Of a stretch of 64,000 nucleotides of DNA, positions 1 to 7,926 are shown piece by piece. The first letter of the stretch is position 1, and every line of letters starts with the position of its first letter. A program made the position numbers and the translations under genes. The notes under the pieces were generated by a model. That model was not told the origin of the DNA. It saw nothing but the letters and a program-made list of their open reading frames with translations, and made no database searches. The DNA comes from Vibrio sp. Of7-15 (GTDB lineage: Bacteria; Pseudomonadota; Gammaproteobacteria; Enterobacterales; Vibrionaceae), in the NCBI RefSeq assembly GCF_022347565.1, contig NZ_JAKRGH010000004.1, positions 235,432-299,431 on the forward strand, read 5' to 3'.

Positions 1-260
1 CCTAAGCGACCTAAAGTACTAATGTCTTTTAATGAGCTGGTTCCACACACCAGAGAAACAAACACCAGTGGCACTACTAGCATTTTCAAGCTAGCAATAA
101 AAATTTTGCCACCGACATCAAATAAGCCATTCACAAGGTAATCATGAATAAAGGCTACATCTGAAAATACGGAACGGATAATAAAACCGGTAATAATCCC
201 CATTACCATGCCAAGGATGACACGACCAGTCAGTGACATCTTTTTCTTTTTGGTATCCAT
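1..260 (-). CDS. Dicarboxylate/amino acid:cation symporter, N-terminal part
   Basis: The reverse strand reads ATG at 258-260, preceded by a good AAGGAG ribosome site, and stays open to the window edge, giving about 86 residues. The start is lysine-rich (MDTKKKKM), then comes a first membrane helix at about residues 12-28. A stretch containing LKMLVVPLVFVSL at about 58-70 is typical of the second helix in the DAACS family (GltP/DctA/GltT). Members take up glutamate, aspartate or C4-dicarboxylates with sodium or protons across the inner membrane. The substrate cannot be told from this fragment, because the HP1/HP2 binding loops lie outside the window. The gene is transcribed leftward and appears monocistronic at its 5' end. 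Confidence 0.85.
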   Translation of the reverse strand, partial: MDTKKKKMSLTGRVILGMVMGIITGFIIRSVFSDVAFIHDYLVNGLFDVGGKIFIASLKMLVVPLVFVSLVCGTSSLKDISTLGRL

Positions 261-607
261 TATTGAACACTCCTTATCATTTTATTCTTTGAGTTCATTC
301 AAAGCGCGCCGCAGAGTAGCAGCACTATCTAAAATAATGCGAAGTGAAAATAACAAATTTGCACGGTTTATTGACTTGAATCACACAATCAGAAGCAGAA
401 CATTATTCTAAAAACATAATAATTAACAAAATTATTACCAAATCAGAGTTAAAGGGCAATAAGTATACAAAAAATAAGAAAATAGCCCCGTTATTGAGGC
501 TATTACCGATCATTTTGGTTAATTATCTGATGTTTTTTATAGAGGTTGTTAACAAAAATAAGAGAACAAATGAGCCTCCCCTTAATGATAATAATCTCTA
601 TATATCA
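261..607. other. Intergenic region between symporter start and efflux operon end
   Basis: The right part (470-504) is a terminator. The left part should hold the leftward promoter of the symporter. At 371-385 there is a partial match to a CRP site (one good TGTGA half, a poor second half), too weak to call. No coding potential was seen on either strand. Confidence 0.6.
470..504 (-). terminator. Rho-independent terminator of the efflux operon
   Basis: Inverted repeat AATAGCC/GGCTATT around a 10-base loop. Read leftward it is followed by a T-rich tail (A-rich at 470-480 on the + strand). It lies about 100 bases past the stop of the last permease gene. Confidence 0.7.
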
Positions 608-1750
608 TTATGTTACCGATTCACTCTGTTTTTTCGGGAAAACAAATAGAGCAATAACTCCATATAAAATGCCCAAAAACCATAGCTGCAACCACAAATG
701 ACGTACGTCGCCAAAATCAGCCCCCATTTGATTCATGCTAACAAAGCCTTTAATGGCAGGCGTGCTTGGTATGGCTTGTGCTACCCAATGAATAAGCTCT
801 GGCAAGGCCGATTCTGGCCATACAAAGCCAGCCGTAAAAACTAATGGCATCGAGCTCAGCAACACAATTAACGTCACAATATCACGTCGAGGCACAATCT
901 GACCTAATATGGCCCCGAGCATAATCGCTGACAATAAAAAAGGAGTCAGCAGAATAAAGAGGCTTACTGGCTCTGCCAACCTACTGATATTGTAATAATC
1001 AAAACTAAAACCAAAATAGTACATGGTTAAAAATACGTAGATAACACTAAAAACCACACTACGCACTAACAACAGCCGAGCACGAGACACTCTCTGCCAA
1101 TAACCTACTTTTTCTTGTTTTTGGGTGCCACCTAACAAGCCTACTGCCATGATCAACGTTTGATGTAAAATCAACACAAACACAGCAGGCACTACGTAAT
1201 TCACATAACCGGATGTTGGGTTAAAGGTTGGCTTTAAATTTAATTTAACCGCTGAATATTGCTCAGCCGCGAGGACCAATGACTGGCCTGACATCACTAA
1301 ACGTGACACAGAAGCTTTGGCGGCAAGTGTTCCTCCTGCGGTTGCTAACCCTTCCACCACAGTTCCGTACACTAAGAAATACGAAGCATCCCCAGCAAAC
1401 GACAAAACCGGGCTTTTACCTTGCAATAAATCACGATAAAAATGGGCAGGAATAACCAAGATGCCACTGACTTCTCCATCAAGAAAAAGTTGCTTAGCGG
1501 TATCTATCGACGATACCCGCGCCACAATATTCACTTGAGGTGTCGCATCTGCCATACGCTCTAACTCACGGCTCATTTGGCTGCCATCTAAATTTACAAC
1601 CGCAACCGCTTGCTCACGTGGAGTTTGCTGAGCATAAGGAAGTGGATACAAAAATGAATAAAAGATCACACCACCAAATACCGTAAGTACAATGGCCGGA
1701 TTTGAAAAGATGGCCTGAATTTCTGCCTTAATTAATTGCCACCAGCTCAT
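608..1750 (-). CDS. ABC-2 type export permease (YhhJ-like)
   Basis: An inner-membrane permease of the ABC-2 family of drug or hydrophobic-compound exporters, 380 residues. It has one N-terminal membrane segment (VLTVFGGVIFYSFLY), a periplasmic domain of about 150 residues, then five hydrophobic segments in the C-terminal half, as in E. coli YhhJ/YbhR. No Walker motifs are present, so it cannot hydrolyse ATP itself. The ATG at 1748-1750 has AGAGG seven bases upstream; an in-frame GTG six bases earlier is less likely. It overlaps the stop of the preceding permease by four bases, so the two are translationally coupled. It is the last gene of the tolC-hlyD-permease-permease operon. Confidence 0.85.
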   Translation of the reverse strand: MSWWQLIKAEIQAIFSNPAIVLTVFGGVIFYSFLYPLPYAQQTPREQAVAVVNLDGSQMSRELERMADATPQVNIVARVSSIDTAKQLFLDGEVSGILVIPAHFYRDLLQGKSPVLSFAGDASYFLVYGTVVEGLATAGGTLAAKASVSRLVMSGQSLVLAAEQYSAVKLNLKPTFNPTSGYVNYVVPAVFVLILHQTLIMAVGLLGGTQKQEKVGYWQRVSRARLLLVRSVVFSVIYVFLTMYYFGFSFDYYNISRLAEPVSLFILLTPFLLSAIMLGAILGQIVPRRDIVTLIVLLSSMPLVFTAGFVWPESALPELIHWVAQAIPSTPAIKGFVSMNQMGADFGDVRHLWLQLWFLGILYGVIALFVFPKKQSESVT

Positions 1751-2907
1751 GAACACACCTCTGTACTGAATTGCTTTACGTGCTTTTTAATTAACAACAC
1801 CACAAAAATAAAAGGCAGAACAAAAAGCCCTAAACACATAAACGGCTCTAGGGAATCAAACGCAGGCAGCCCATAGTTCGCTTGTGCCACCTGAATCTCA
1901 ATATAATGACTGCTTGGTAGCAAACTTCGCCAAACTTGGGCTGGGTAAGTCATGTCTGTTACAGGAAAGGTGACGCCCATAAAAGCAAAACCCGGAGCCG
2001 TATACGCCCCTGCCAAACTCAATGCTCTTGCACCATCAAAAGTCAGTAAGAAAAACAGCGACCCCATGATCATGCAAGCGGCAACCATCAAGCCTTGAGC
2101 AAAAAACAACCACAGCCAACTGCCCTGCATCGGCCATGATAAGCCAATGTATAACGCGCTGATCAACACCATGCCTTGTAATAAGAAAATCACATAAAAG
2201 GGTAACAGATGAGCGATGAATGTTTTCACCGGTTGATTAGACAGCCACGACCTGCCCCCACTCAGCTGTTGGTGTCGTGTGATATTCACCAACACCATGA
2301 TGGTGCCTGCTACAACAATAACTTGCCAAATCGCAGGCACAATCGCTGACACTAAAAAATGGGCATAGTTATTGTTTTTATTGTACAACGCCGTAATTTG
2401 CGTTCGCACAGGCACTGCACTATTGAGAGCCTGTGAAATCACTTTATTACCCGCCGCTAATCCTTTAACTGTATCTACCTTTGCAGCAAACGTACCTTGG
2501 GCTTGTAGCAATGCTGAACTGACTAATTTACCAATTAAAATATACTGGCTGTTATAAAAGGCAGTCACTTTGGGCGGAAACCCAAGTAGTGTATTTTTTT
2601 CAAAATCACTCGGGATCACCGCAACGGCGTAAATATCTCCAGATTTTAATGCCTTAGAAGCCTCTAAAACTGAAGGGTAATGAGCCGCTACATTCAACGT
2701 AGGGCTCGATTGATAATGAGTTCCAAGCTGACGGGATAACTGACTGTGATCCAAATCGACCACGCCTATGGGTAAGCTTCTTACTAAACCCGCTGAGAAT
2801 ATCCACCACATCAACCAACACAGTAAAAAGGGAAGCCAAGTTAAGACAGCGATCAACCACTTATCTTGCCATACCCAATACATTCGTTGTTTTAGGCTTA
2901 CAGACAT
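1747..2907 (-). CDS. ABC-2 type export permease
   Basis: The second ABC-2 permease of the operon, about 386 residues, with the same layout: one N-terminal helix (about 17-44), a large periplasmic domain, and a C-terminal bundle of five helices ending in a basic tail. It probably pairs with the downstream permease as a heterodimer. No ATP-binding domain is fused to it. The start is either ATG at 2905-2907 or a GTG at 2914-2916 directly after the hlyD-like stop. I prefer the ATG, with GGGA just upstream, but the difference is only three residues. Confidence 0.85.
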   Translation of the reverse strand: MSVSLKQRMYWVWQDKWLIAVLTWLPFLLCWLMWWIFSAGLVRSLPIGVVDLDHSQLSRQLGTHYQSSPTLNVAAHYPSVLEASKALKSGDIYAVAVIPSDFEKNTLLGFPPKVTAFYNSQYILIGKLVSSALLQAQGTFAAKVDTVKGLAAGNKVISQALNSAVPVRTQITALYNKNNNYAHFLVSAIVPAIWQVIVVAGTIMVLVNITRHQQLSGGRSWLSNQPVKTFIAHLLPFYVIFLLQGMVLISALYIGLSWPMQGSWLWLFFAQGLMVAACMIMGSLFFLLTFDGARALSLAGAYTAPGFAFMGVTFPVTDMTYPAQVWRSLLPSSHYIEIQVAQANYGLPAFDSLEPFMCLGLFVLPFIFVVLLIKKHVKQFSTEVCS

Positions 2908-2916
2908 AAATCCCAC

Positions 2917-3894
2917 TTACTGCTCAACAAGAACACTCATGCCCACACGAAGCCCCTTAATCGGAGTTACTGGGCGCGCTTCCACTTCAAACGTTCGCAT
3001 GTCAAAACCAGCAGTGGCATCAGTTGAACGCCATGTGGCGTAATCGCCCATTACAGAAACATAACTCACCTTAAACGGATAGCTTTTGTCCCCTAATGCC
3101 GGAATGGCAGCGTTAAACGTGGCACCTTGTTGAAAGTTTTTGAGTAAATCTTCACGCACATTGAAAGTAGCCCACGCGTCATCCATGTCGATAATACTCA
3201 CTACAGGGAAACCTTGAGGGGCTAATTCACCACCTTGCAGCAAAATTTGAGCGACTTCCCCATTATGCCAACTGGTAATTTTGGTATCCGCTGCATACGC
3301 TTCGACCTCTGCTACCGCACCAGCCGCCATTCTCTCTTTTTCAACAGCTGCACGCTTGGTTTCATCACGAGCACCTTCTTTAGCAAGTTCAAACATCTGC
3401 TTAGCTGCACTTTCCGTGTACTTAGCCGCTTGCCACTGCGTATAAGCTTCATCGCGCTTTTGCTCAGCAACAACACCATCGCGGTATAAGTTATCCACTC
3501 GTTGGTAGGTTTTTTCCATTAAATCAGCCGCCGCTTTTGCTTTTTGCCACTGATCTTTCGCAGCTTCAATTTGCTGAATGCGAGCGCCCTTTTGTGCTTG
3601 CTCAGCCATGGCTCCAGCCGCTTGCTGGCCTGCTTTTGCTTGTTCTAACTTGGCATCAAGCTCTGGGCTATAAATAGTAAAGATTAACTGACCCGGCTTG
3701 ACTTGTTCTCCTTTCTGAACCAGTACTTCATCAATACGACCAGGGACTTTAGAAGACACATTGTATTGCTGTGCTTCAATCTGACCTTGCAAGCGTACAG
3801 GTTGAGGCTGATAAGCGTACCAAAAACTGTAACTTAACCAGCCGATCACACTACCTACAACAACTAAGCCTAGTAAGCTTTTAATTTTATTCAT
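2917..3894 (-). CDS. HlyD-family periplasmic adaptor (membrane fusion protein)
   Basis: A periplasmic adaptor linking an inner-membrane exporter to the TolC-type channel. It has an N-terminal signal-anchor (about 7-28), then a biotinyl-lipoyl half motif at about 40-75 (QYNVSSKVPGRIDEVLVQKG). A long alpha-helical hairpin rich in Ala, Gln, Lys and Glu follows at about 80-200, then the second lipoyl half and a beta-barrel. It resembles E. coli YhiI/YbhG. Length (325) is normal. Its ATG overlaps the TolC-like stop by four bases (ATGA), and the next permease starts directly after its own stop, so all four genes are one operon. Confidence 0.9.
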   Translation of the reverse strand: MNKIKSLLGLVVVGSVIGWLSYSFWYAYQPQPVRLQGQIEAQQYNVSSKVPGRIDEVLVQKGEQVKPGQLIFTIYSPELDAKLEQAKAGQQAAGAMAEQAQKGARIQQIEAAKDQWQKAKAAADLMEKTYQRVDNLYRDGVVAEQKRDEAYTQWQAAKYTESAAKQMFELAKEGARDETKRAAVEKERMAAGAVAEVEAYAADTKITSWHNGEVAQILLQGGELAPQGFPVVSIIDMDDAWATFNVREDLLKNFQQGATFNAAIPALGDKSYPFKVSYVSVMGDYATWRSTDATAGFDMRTFEVEARPVTPIKGLRVGMSVLVEQ

Positions 3895-5276
3895 GATTTA
3901 ACCTTAACTTGTGCATCATACTGATATTGTGAAAAGCTGTTCATCTCATTACTGATCGCCAGCAACTTAGAAAGTGAGATAACATAATTAAACGAAGCCG
4001 CTAAACGCTGAGTTTTAACGCTTGCCAGATAGAGCTCGGCATCGACTACGTCTAATGAAGTTGATAAACCTTGGCGAAATGCTTTTTCACGTAAACGCAC
4101 ATTTTCAGACGCCAATGCCAAACTGGATGATAAACCTTGATACTCTTCAATGGCTTGGTTCGCTTCACGGTATGTTTTTTCAACCAATACCGTTAAATCT
4201 TGCTCTGCCTGCGCTCGCAAATGGTTCACTTGCAATACCGCACTATGAGCCGCTTTTACTTTGCCCGAGCGCCCCGATGTATCCACCAGCGGAACATTAA
4301 CGCCAACACCCACCATCCAATCTGGAGCCACCGCAGAAGCTAAACTGTCATCTTCATGTAGGTTGTAATTTCCATATAAGTACACTTCAGGGTAATACTT
4401 ACCTTTTTCGGCTTTTATCAGGTTTGAGGCTTGTTTGTGTTTGGCATCTAACATTGCCAAGCCTGGATAAGTGGATAAGGTTTTGTCGATAAACGCTTGC
4501 ATTTCCGGCAAAGAGTGATTGATAAAAAGTGGTGTTGATGGCAACACACCGCCTTCAGCTTTGATGAGTTTAGTAAGGGCAACCTGAGCAATTTCTAAAT
4601 CGCGTTGCGCTTTTTTACGATCCACTTTGGCTTTATCTAATGACGCTTCAGCCTGTAAACGTTCAACTTTGGCTATTTGCCCCTGCTCTTCTAAACGCAG
4701 TGCGAAATCACGGTGTTTTTGCAATCCATCTTCCACTTCTTGATAAGTAGCAAACACATCTTTCGCCAGAACAACGCTGAAATAGTATTTGGCTAGATCT
4801 TCAAATTTTGCCTGTTGTTTCATCCCTAATAGGCTTTCTGCCTCTTCTTTTTTTCCTTCGGCAATATCTTGTGCTGCACTTATACGACCACCTGTAAAAA
4901 TAGGCCAAATGGCACGGATAGAGGTAGTGAAAATGTTGCGATCCGTAATCGTGGAAGTGAGCAAATGATCTAAGCCTTTTAGCATCTCACCACCAATGGG
5001 CGTACTGTCGGCAAATTCAGAGGCTGACAACGTAACGTCGTCATCTAACCGGGTGTACATGGCCGACAATCCAATACTTGGCAGATAAAGATCCCGAGCG
5101 GCATCTTGAAGGTGCTCAGAGCGGTTTATATTGGCTTTTTGCGCAGCAAGCTCATCACTGTTAACCAAAACACGATCCCAAGCTTGTTTAAATTCCACTG
5201 TTTCAGCTTGTATTAAAGGTGAACTGAATAACCCACACACTAATACTGTAACCATCGAGTGTTTTATTTTTCTCAT
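3891..5276 (-). CDS. TolC-family outer membrane channel
   Basis: First gene of the efflux operon, 461 residues. It has a signal peptide (MRKIKHSMVTVLVCGLFSSPLIQA, shown in two parts: MRKIKHSMVTVL and VCGLFSSPLIQA). Two long helical repeats typical of the outer membrane efflux protein family follow. It should form the trimeric outer membrane duct that works with the HlyD-type adaptor. A perfect 16-base palindrome lies 30 bases upstream and probably controls the whole operon. There is no lipobox, so it is TolC-like rather than NodT/OprM-like. Confidence 0.9.
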   Translation of the reverse strand: MRKIKHSMVTVLVCGLFSSPLIQAETVEFKQAWDRVLVNSDELAAQKANINRSEHLQDAARDLYLPSIGLSAMYTRLDDDVTLSASEFADSTPIGGEMLKGLDHLLTSTITDRNIFTTSIRAIWPIFTGGRISAAQDIAEGKKEEAESLLGMKQQAKFEDLAKYYFSVVLAKDVFATYQEVEDGLQKHRDFALRLEEQGQIAKVERLQAEASLDKAKVDRKKAQRDLEIAQVALTKLIKAEGGVLPSTPLFINHSLPEMQAFIDKTLSTYPGLAMLDAKHKQASNLIKAEKGKYYPEVYLYGNYNLHEDDSLASAVAPDWMVGVGVNVPLVDTSGRSGKVKAAHSAVLQVNHLRAQAEQDLTVLVEKTYREANQAIEEYQGLSSSLALASENVRLREKAFRQGLSTSLDVVDAELYLASVKTQRLAASFNYVISLSKLLAISNEMNSFSQYQYDAQVKVKS

Positions 5277-5305
5277 TACTTTTCTCTACTGCGACGTAAA
5301 ACAAA

Positions 5306-5321
5306 TAGAGTATATACTCTA
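5306..5321. promoter_or_regulatory. Palindromic operator of the efflux operon
   Basis: TAGAGTATATACTCTA, a perfect 16-base palindrome 30 bases before the tolC-like start. It contains TATACT, which could serve as the -10 box, so a bound repressor would block RNA polymerase. The neighbouring TetR protein is the obvious candidate ligand; that link is inferred. Confidence 0.65.
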
Positions 5322-5339
5322 ATTTAATGAGAAAATAGC

Positions 5340-5372
5340 ACAAAAAAAGGCCTCCCCGTAGGCAAGCCTTTT
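5340..5372 (-). terminator. Terminator after the TetR gene
   Basis: Read leftward: AAAAGGC, an imperfect hairpin over the bases between, then GCC followed by seven T. It separates the regulator from the efflux promoter, so the two are separate transcripts in the same direction. Confidence 0.6.
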
Positions 5373-5420
5373 AATACTCTTAGTGACTGTGGATAACTAA
5401 GAGTTAATCATCTGAATAAA

Positions 5421-5882
5421 TTACTGACTCATACGAATCAATGACTTACCAATTAGCCATTCAAGATCTTTACGGCTGTCGGCACCGTATAAGTCTTCAC
5501 ATAAGCTGTATAGACGCTCAACGCCATTTTTCGCAAACTCATGTGCATTTTCTGAAGTCACAATATGATGGAATAGCAAACGTAATACAGCACGGAACTG
5601 TGTGTCTTCTAACGAGCTGATCCAGCTGTTGATGAATGCATCTTTACCATTCTGCATATCTAATTTTTCGACAAAAAGACGGAAAATACGGCCATCTAAT
5701 GCAGCTGTAAAATCTGTTTTTTTCGGAAAGTGATGGCTGATACCTGTGCGTGATACACCAGTTTGTTGACTAAGAGTTGTATATGACATTTTGTCATAAC
5801 CTAGGGTCAGCAGTTGATCTACTACGGCATCCATAATTTTCTGGATAGTGATTTCGGTATCTTCTTTACTACGCTTTGGCAT
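5421..5882 (-). CDS. TetR/AcrR-family transcriptional regulator
   Basis: 153 residues. The N-terminal helix-turn-helix spans about residues 12-60, with the family signature YTTLSQQTGVSRTGISHHFPKK: a recognition helix, then HHFPKK in place of the usual YYHFxxK. The C-terminal ligand domain is short for the family (usually about 190-210 residues in total). It lies just upstream of the efflux operon in the same direction, with a terminator between. The likely role is repression of the efflux operon through the palindrome at 5306-5321. Divergent from it is an acyl-CoA synthetase, so it could instead act on that promoter, where another palindrome lies (5955-5972). The ligand is unknown. Confidence 0.85.
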   Translation of the reverse strand: MPKRSKEDTEITIQKIMDAVVDQLLTLGYDKMSYTTLSQQTGVSRTGISHHFPKKTDFTAALDGRIFRLFVEKLDMQNGKDAFINSWISSLEDTQFRAVLRLLFHHIVTSENAHEFAKNGVERLYSLCEDLYGADSRKDLEWLIGKSLIRMSQ

Positions 5883-5954
5883 AACTAAAGGCTCTTCTCT
5901 TTGTAAAATCCATATTCACCAAGAATGAAAGACTCAATTTGGCATTAGTAAATA

Positions 5955-5972
5955 ATAATCAATATTGATTAT
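5955..5972. promoter_or_regulatory. Perfect palindrome between tetR and acyl-CoA synthetase
   Basis: ATAATCAATATTGATTAT, an 18-base perfect palindrome in the divergent intergenic region, about 73 bases upstream of the TetR start. The sequence differs from the operator at 5306. It may be an operator for tetR autoregulation or for a global regulator. It is AT-only except for C and G at the half-site centres. Confidence 0.4.
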
Positions 5973-6068
5973 ATATTATTAACAGAACTTAATTCTGTTT
6001 ATCTTATTATTTTAGATCAAGCATTCTCCATGTAATCAATCAGATCGGCAAGCAATTATTTGCACTAA

Positions 6069-6100
6069 AACTTGACTGACCAGTGAGTTAACTCCATATT
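6069..6100 (+). promoter_or_regulatory. Candidate FadR site and promoter of the acyl-CoA synthetase
   Basis: AACTTGACTGACCAGTG at 6069-6085 resembles the reverse complement of the E. coli FadR consensus (AACANGTCGGACCAGCT), including the intact GACCAG half. It overlaps a TTGACT -35 at 6072-6077 that is 17 bases from CATATT at 6095-6100. A FadR-type repressor here would suit a fatty-acid activating enzyme. The match is by eye. Confidence 0.4.
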
Positions 6101-6172
6101 AACACTATAATAACAATCATATATGCAATCAATACAATCGCGTCTAATAATAAATACTTATAGGGATATAAA

Positions 6173-7831
6173 ATGGAACAAAACTACCCATACCCACATC
6201 AACAGGTTGCACACTGGGCTTCTCAAAAACCCAATGACGTATTCCTAAGGCAAATCATTGATCGCCAATTTAAAGATTTCACGTATAACGATGTCTACGA
6301 GCATGCTCTTAGAATTGTAGCCGCTTTGCAAGATATGGGACTTCATTCGGGCGATAAAGTTGCACTGATATCAAAAAACTGTGCTGAGTGGTTCATTATT
6401 GACTTAGCGTTAATGCTAGGTAACTACGTGAGTGTCCCCATTTTCCCAACAGCAGGGGTTGACACCATCATTCATGTCTTACGCCACAGTGAAGCAAAAG
6501 CCGTATTTGTTGGAAAATTAGACGATACAAAGGCAACATCTGCTTCTCTGGCACATTTTGATGATCTTCACACGGTATCAATGCCTTACAAAACCGTTGA
6601 GTGCCGTTATTCATGGAACGAACTTATCGCGCAGTACCAACCAGCAACTTGCAATCTTGAGCGCAAAGACTCTGACTTAATGTCCATCGTATATACCTCC
6701 GGCACATCCGGCCTACCAAAAGGAGCACTCTTAAAATACGGCGCGTTTACATGGTCTTCTCATAAGCTGATTGAACATATAGGTATGCAAGAAGGGGATA
6801 AACTGTTCTCCTACCTACCACTGGCTCACATTACGGAACGTGTTTACATCCTTGGAACCTCAATGTCTGCGGGGATTCCTGTCGCTTTCCCAGAGTCACT
6901 GGATACCTTCATTGAAGATGTGAAGATGCACCGCCCGACCCTGTTTATTTCTGTACCGCGTTTATGGACACTATTCCAACAACGTATCCAAGAAAAATTA
7001 CCTCAGAAAAAACTCGATCTGCTGCTAAAAATCCCACTCGTTTCCACCTTAATTAAACGTAAGTTAGCTGATGGACTCGGGTTAAACAAAGCACGAGTTC
7101 TGGGTTGTGGATCTGCACCCGTTTCTGCTGGGCTATTACGCTGGTATGAAAGTATCGGCCTTAACATTACCGAAGCATGGGGAATGACAGAATCTTTTGC
7201 TTACAGCACCCTAAACTACCCATTCAGAAGCGATAAGATTGGTTCAGTTGGTAATGCAGGCCCAGGTGTCGAGCTAAAAATTGCTGACGATGATGAGATT
7301 TTAGTGAAATCGACAGGCCTATTTGATGGGTACTACAAAGATCCTCAAACATCCTCAGAAACCGTTGTCGATGAATGGCTACATACTGGTGACATTGGTA
7401 TTTTAGATGATGAAGGCTACTTAACCATTCAAGGCCGCAAAAAAGACAACTTTAAGACAGCAAAAGGAAAATTCGTTTGCCCTGTGCCCATTGAAAAACG
7501 TTTATTCGAGCTCAGTAATATTGAGATGATGTGTTTGATTGGTTTAGGCATGCCCGCCCCTATTCTATTAGCGATCCCACATGACATTCCTAACTTCGAC
7601 AGATCGCGCTTTGAACGCAAACTCCATCGCGTCCTGGATCAAATCAATAACGAGCTAGAATCTCATGAAAAAATTGGTGGTGTACTTGTCATTAAAGAAC
7701 CATGGAGCATAGACAACGAAATTTTAACACCCACGTTAAAAATCAAACGTCATCTGCTTGAGAAAAACTACCACGATATTGGTGCAAACTGGCCTAAAGG
7801 CACCAAAGTCCAATGGGAAGATCAGCTATAA
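6173..7831 (+). CDS. AMP-forming long-chain acyl-CoA synthetase-like ligase
   Basis: 552 residues of the ANL (adenylate-forming) superfamily. The phosphate-binding loop YTSGTSGLPKG is at about 174-184, the A5-type motif WGMTES at about 335, and the TGD motif with DEWLHTGDIG at about 400. GRKKDNFKTAKGK at about 421-433 precedes the C-terminal lid. It probably activates a fatty acid to acyl-AMP and then acyl-CoA. The long middle region and GRKKDNFKTAKG motif fit long-chain enzymes (FadD15/FAA type) better than acetyl-CoA synthetase. AGGGA lies six bases before the ATG. It converges on the lipoxygenase gene with a shared terminator. A free polyunsaturated fatty acid could therefore be a substrate of both, but that is inference. 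Confidence 0.85.
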   Translation: MEQNYPYPHQQVAHWASQKPNDVFLRQIIDRQFKDFTYNDVYEHALRIVAALQDMGLHSGDKVALISKNCAEWFIIDLALMLGNYVSVPIFPTAGVDTIIHVLRHSEAKAVFVGKLDDTKATSASLAHFDDLHTVSMPYKTVECRYSWNELIAQYQPATCNLERKDSDLMSIVYTSGTSGLPKGALLKYGAFTWSSHKLIEHIGMQEGDKLFSYLPLAHITERVYILGTSMSAGIPVAFPESLDTFIEDVKMHRPTLFISVPRLWTLFQQRIQEKLPQKKLDLLLKIPLVSTLIKRKLADGLGLNKARVLGCGSAPVSAGLLRWYESIGLNITEAWGMTESFAYSTLNYPFRSDKIGSVGNAGPGVELKIADDDEILVKSTGLFDGYYKDPQTSSETVVDEWLHTGDIGILDDEGYLTIQGRKKDNFKTAKGKFVCPVPIEKRLFELSNIEMMCLIGLGMPAPILLAIPHDIPNFDRSRFERKLHRVLDQINNELESHEKIGGVLVIKEPWSIDNEILTPTLKIKRHLLEKNYHDIGANWPKGTKVQWEDQL

Positions 7832-7871
7832 ATGTAACATCGACACCATATATTTTTAGATACTAACCAAA

Positions 7872-7907
7872 AACGAGCCCCATGACTATCATGCCATGGG
7901 GCTCGTT
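7872..7907. terminator. Shared bidirectional terminator
   Basis: A perfect 13-base stem AACGAGCCCCATG/CATGGGGCTCGTT with a 10-base loop between the convergent ligase and lipoxygenase genes. A-rich upstream and T-containing downstream flanks allow use in both directions. Confidence 0.8.
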
Positions 7908-7926
7908 GTTTATACCAAGGCTCTAA

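Noticed and set aside
371..385. CRP-like sequence upstream of the symporter
   Set aside because: Only one half-site matches well.
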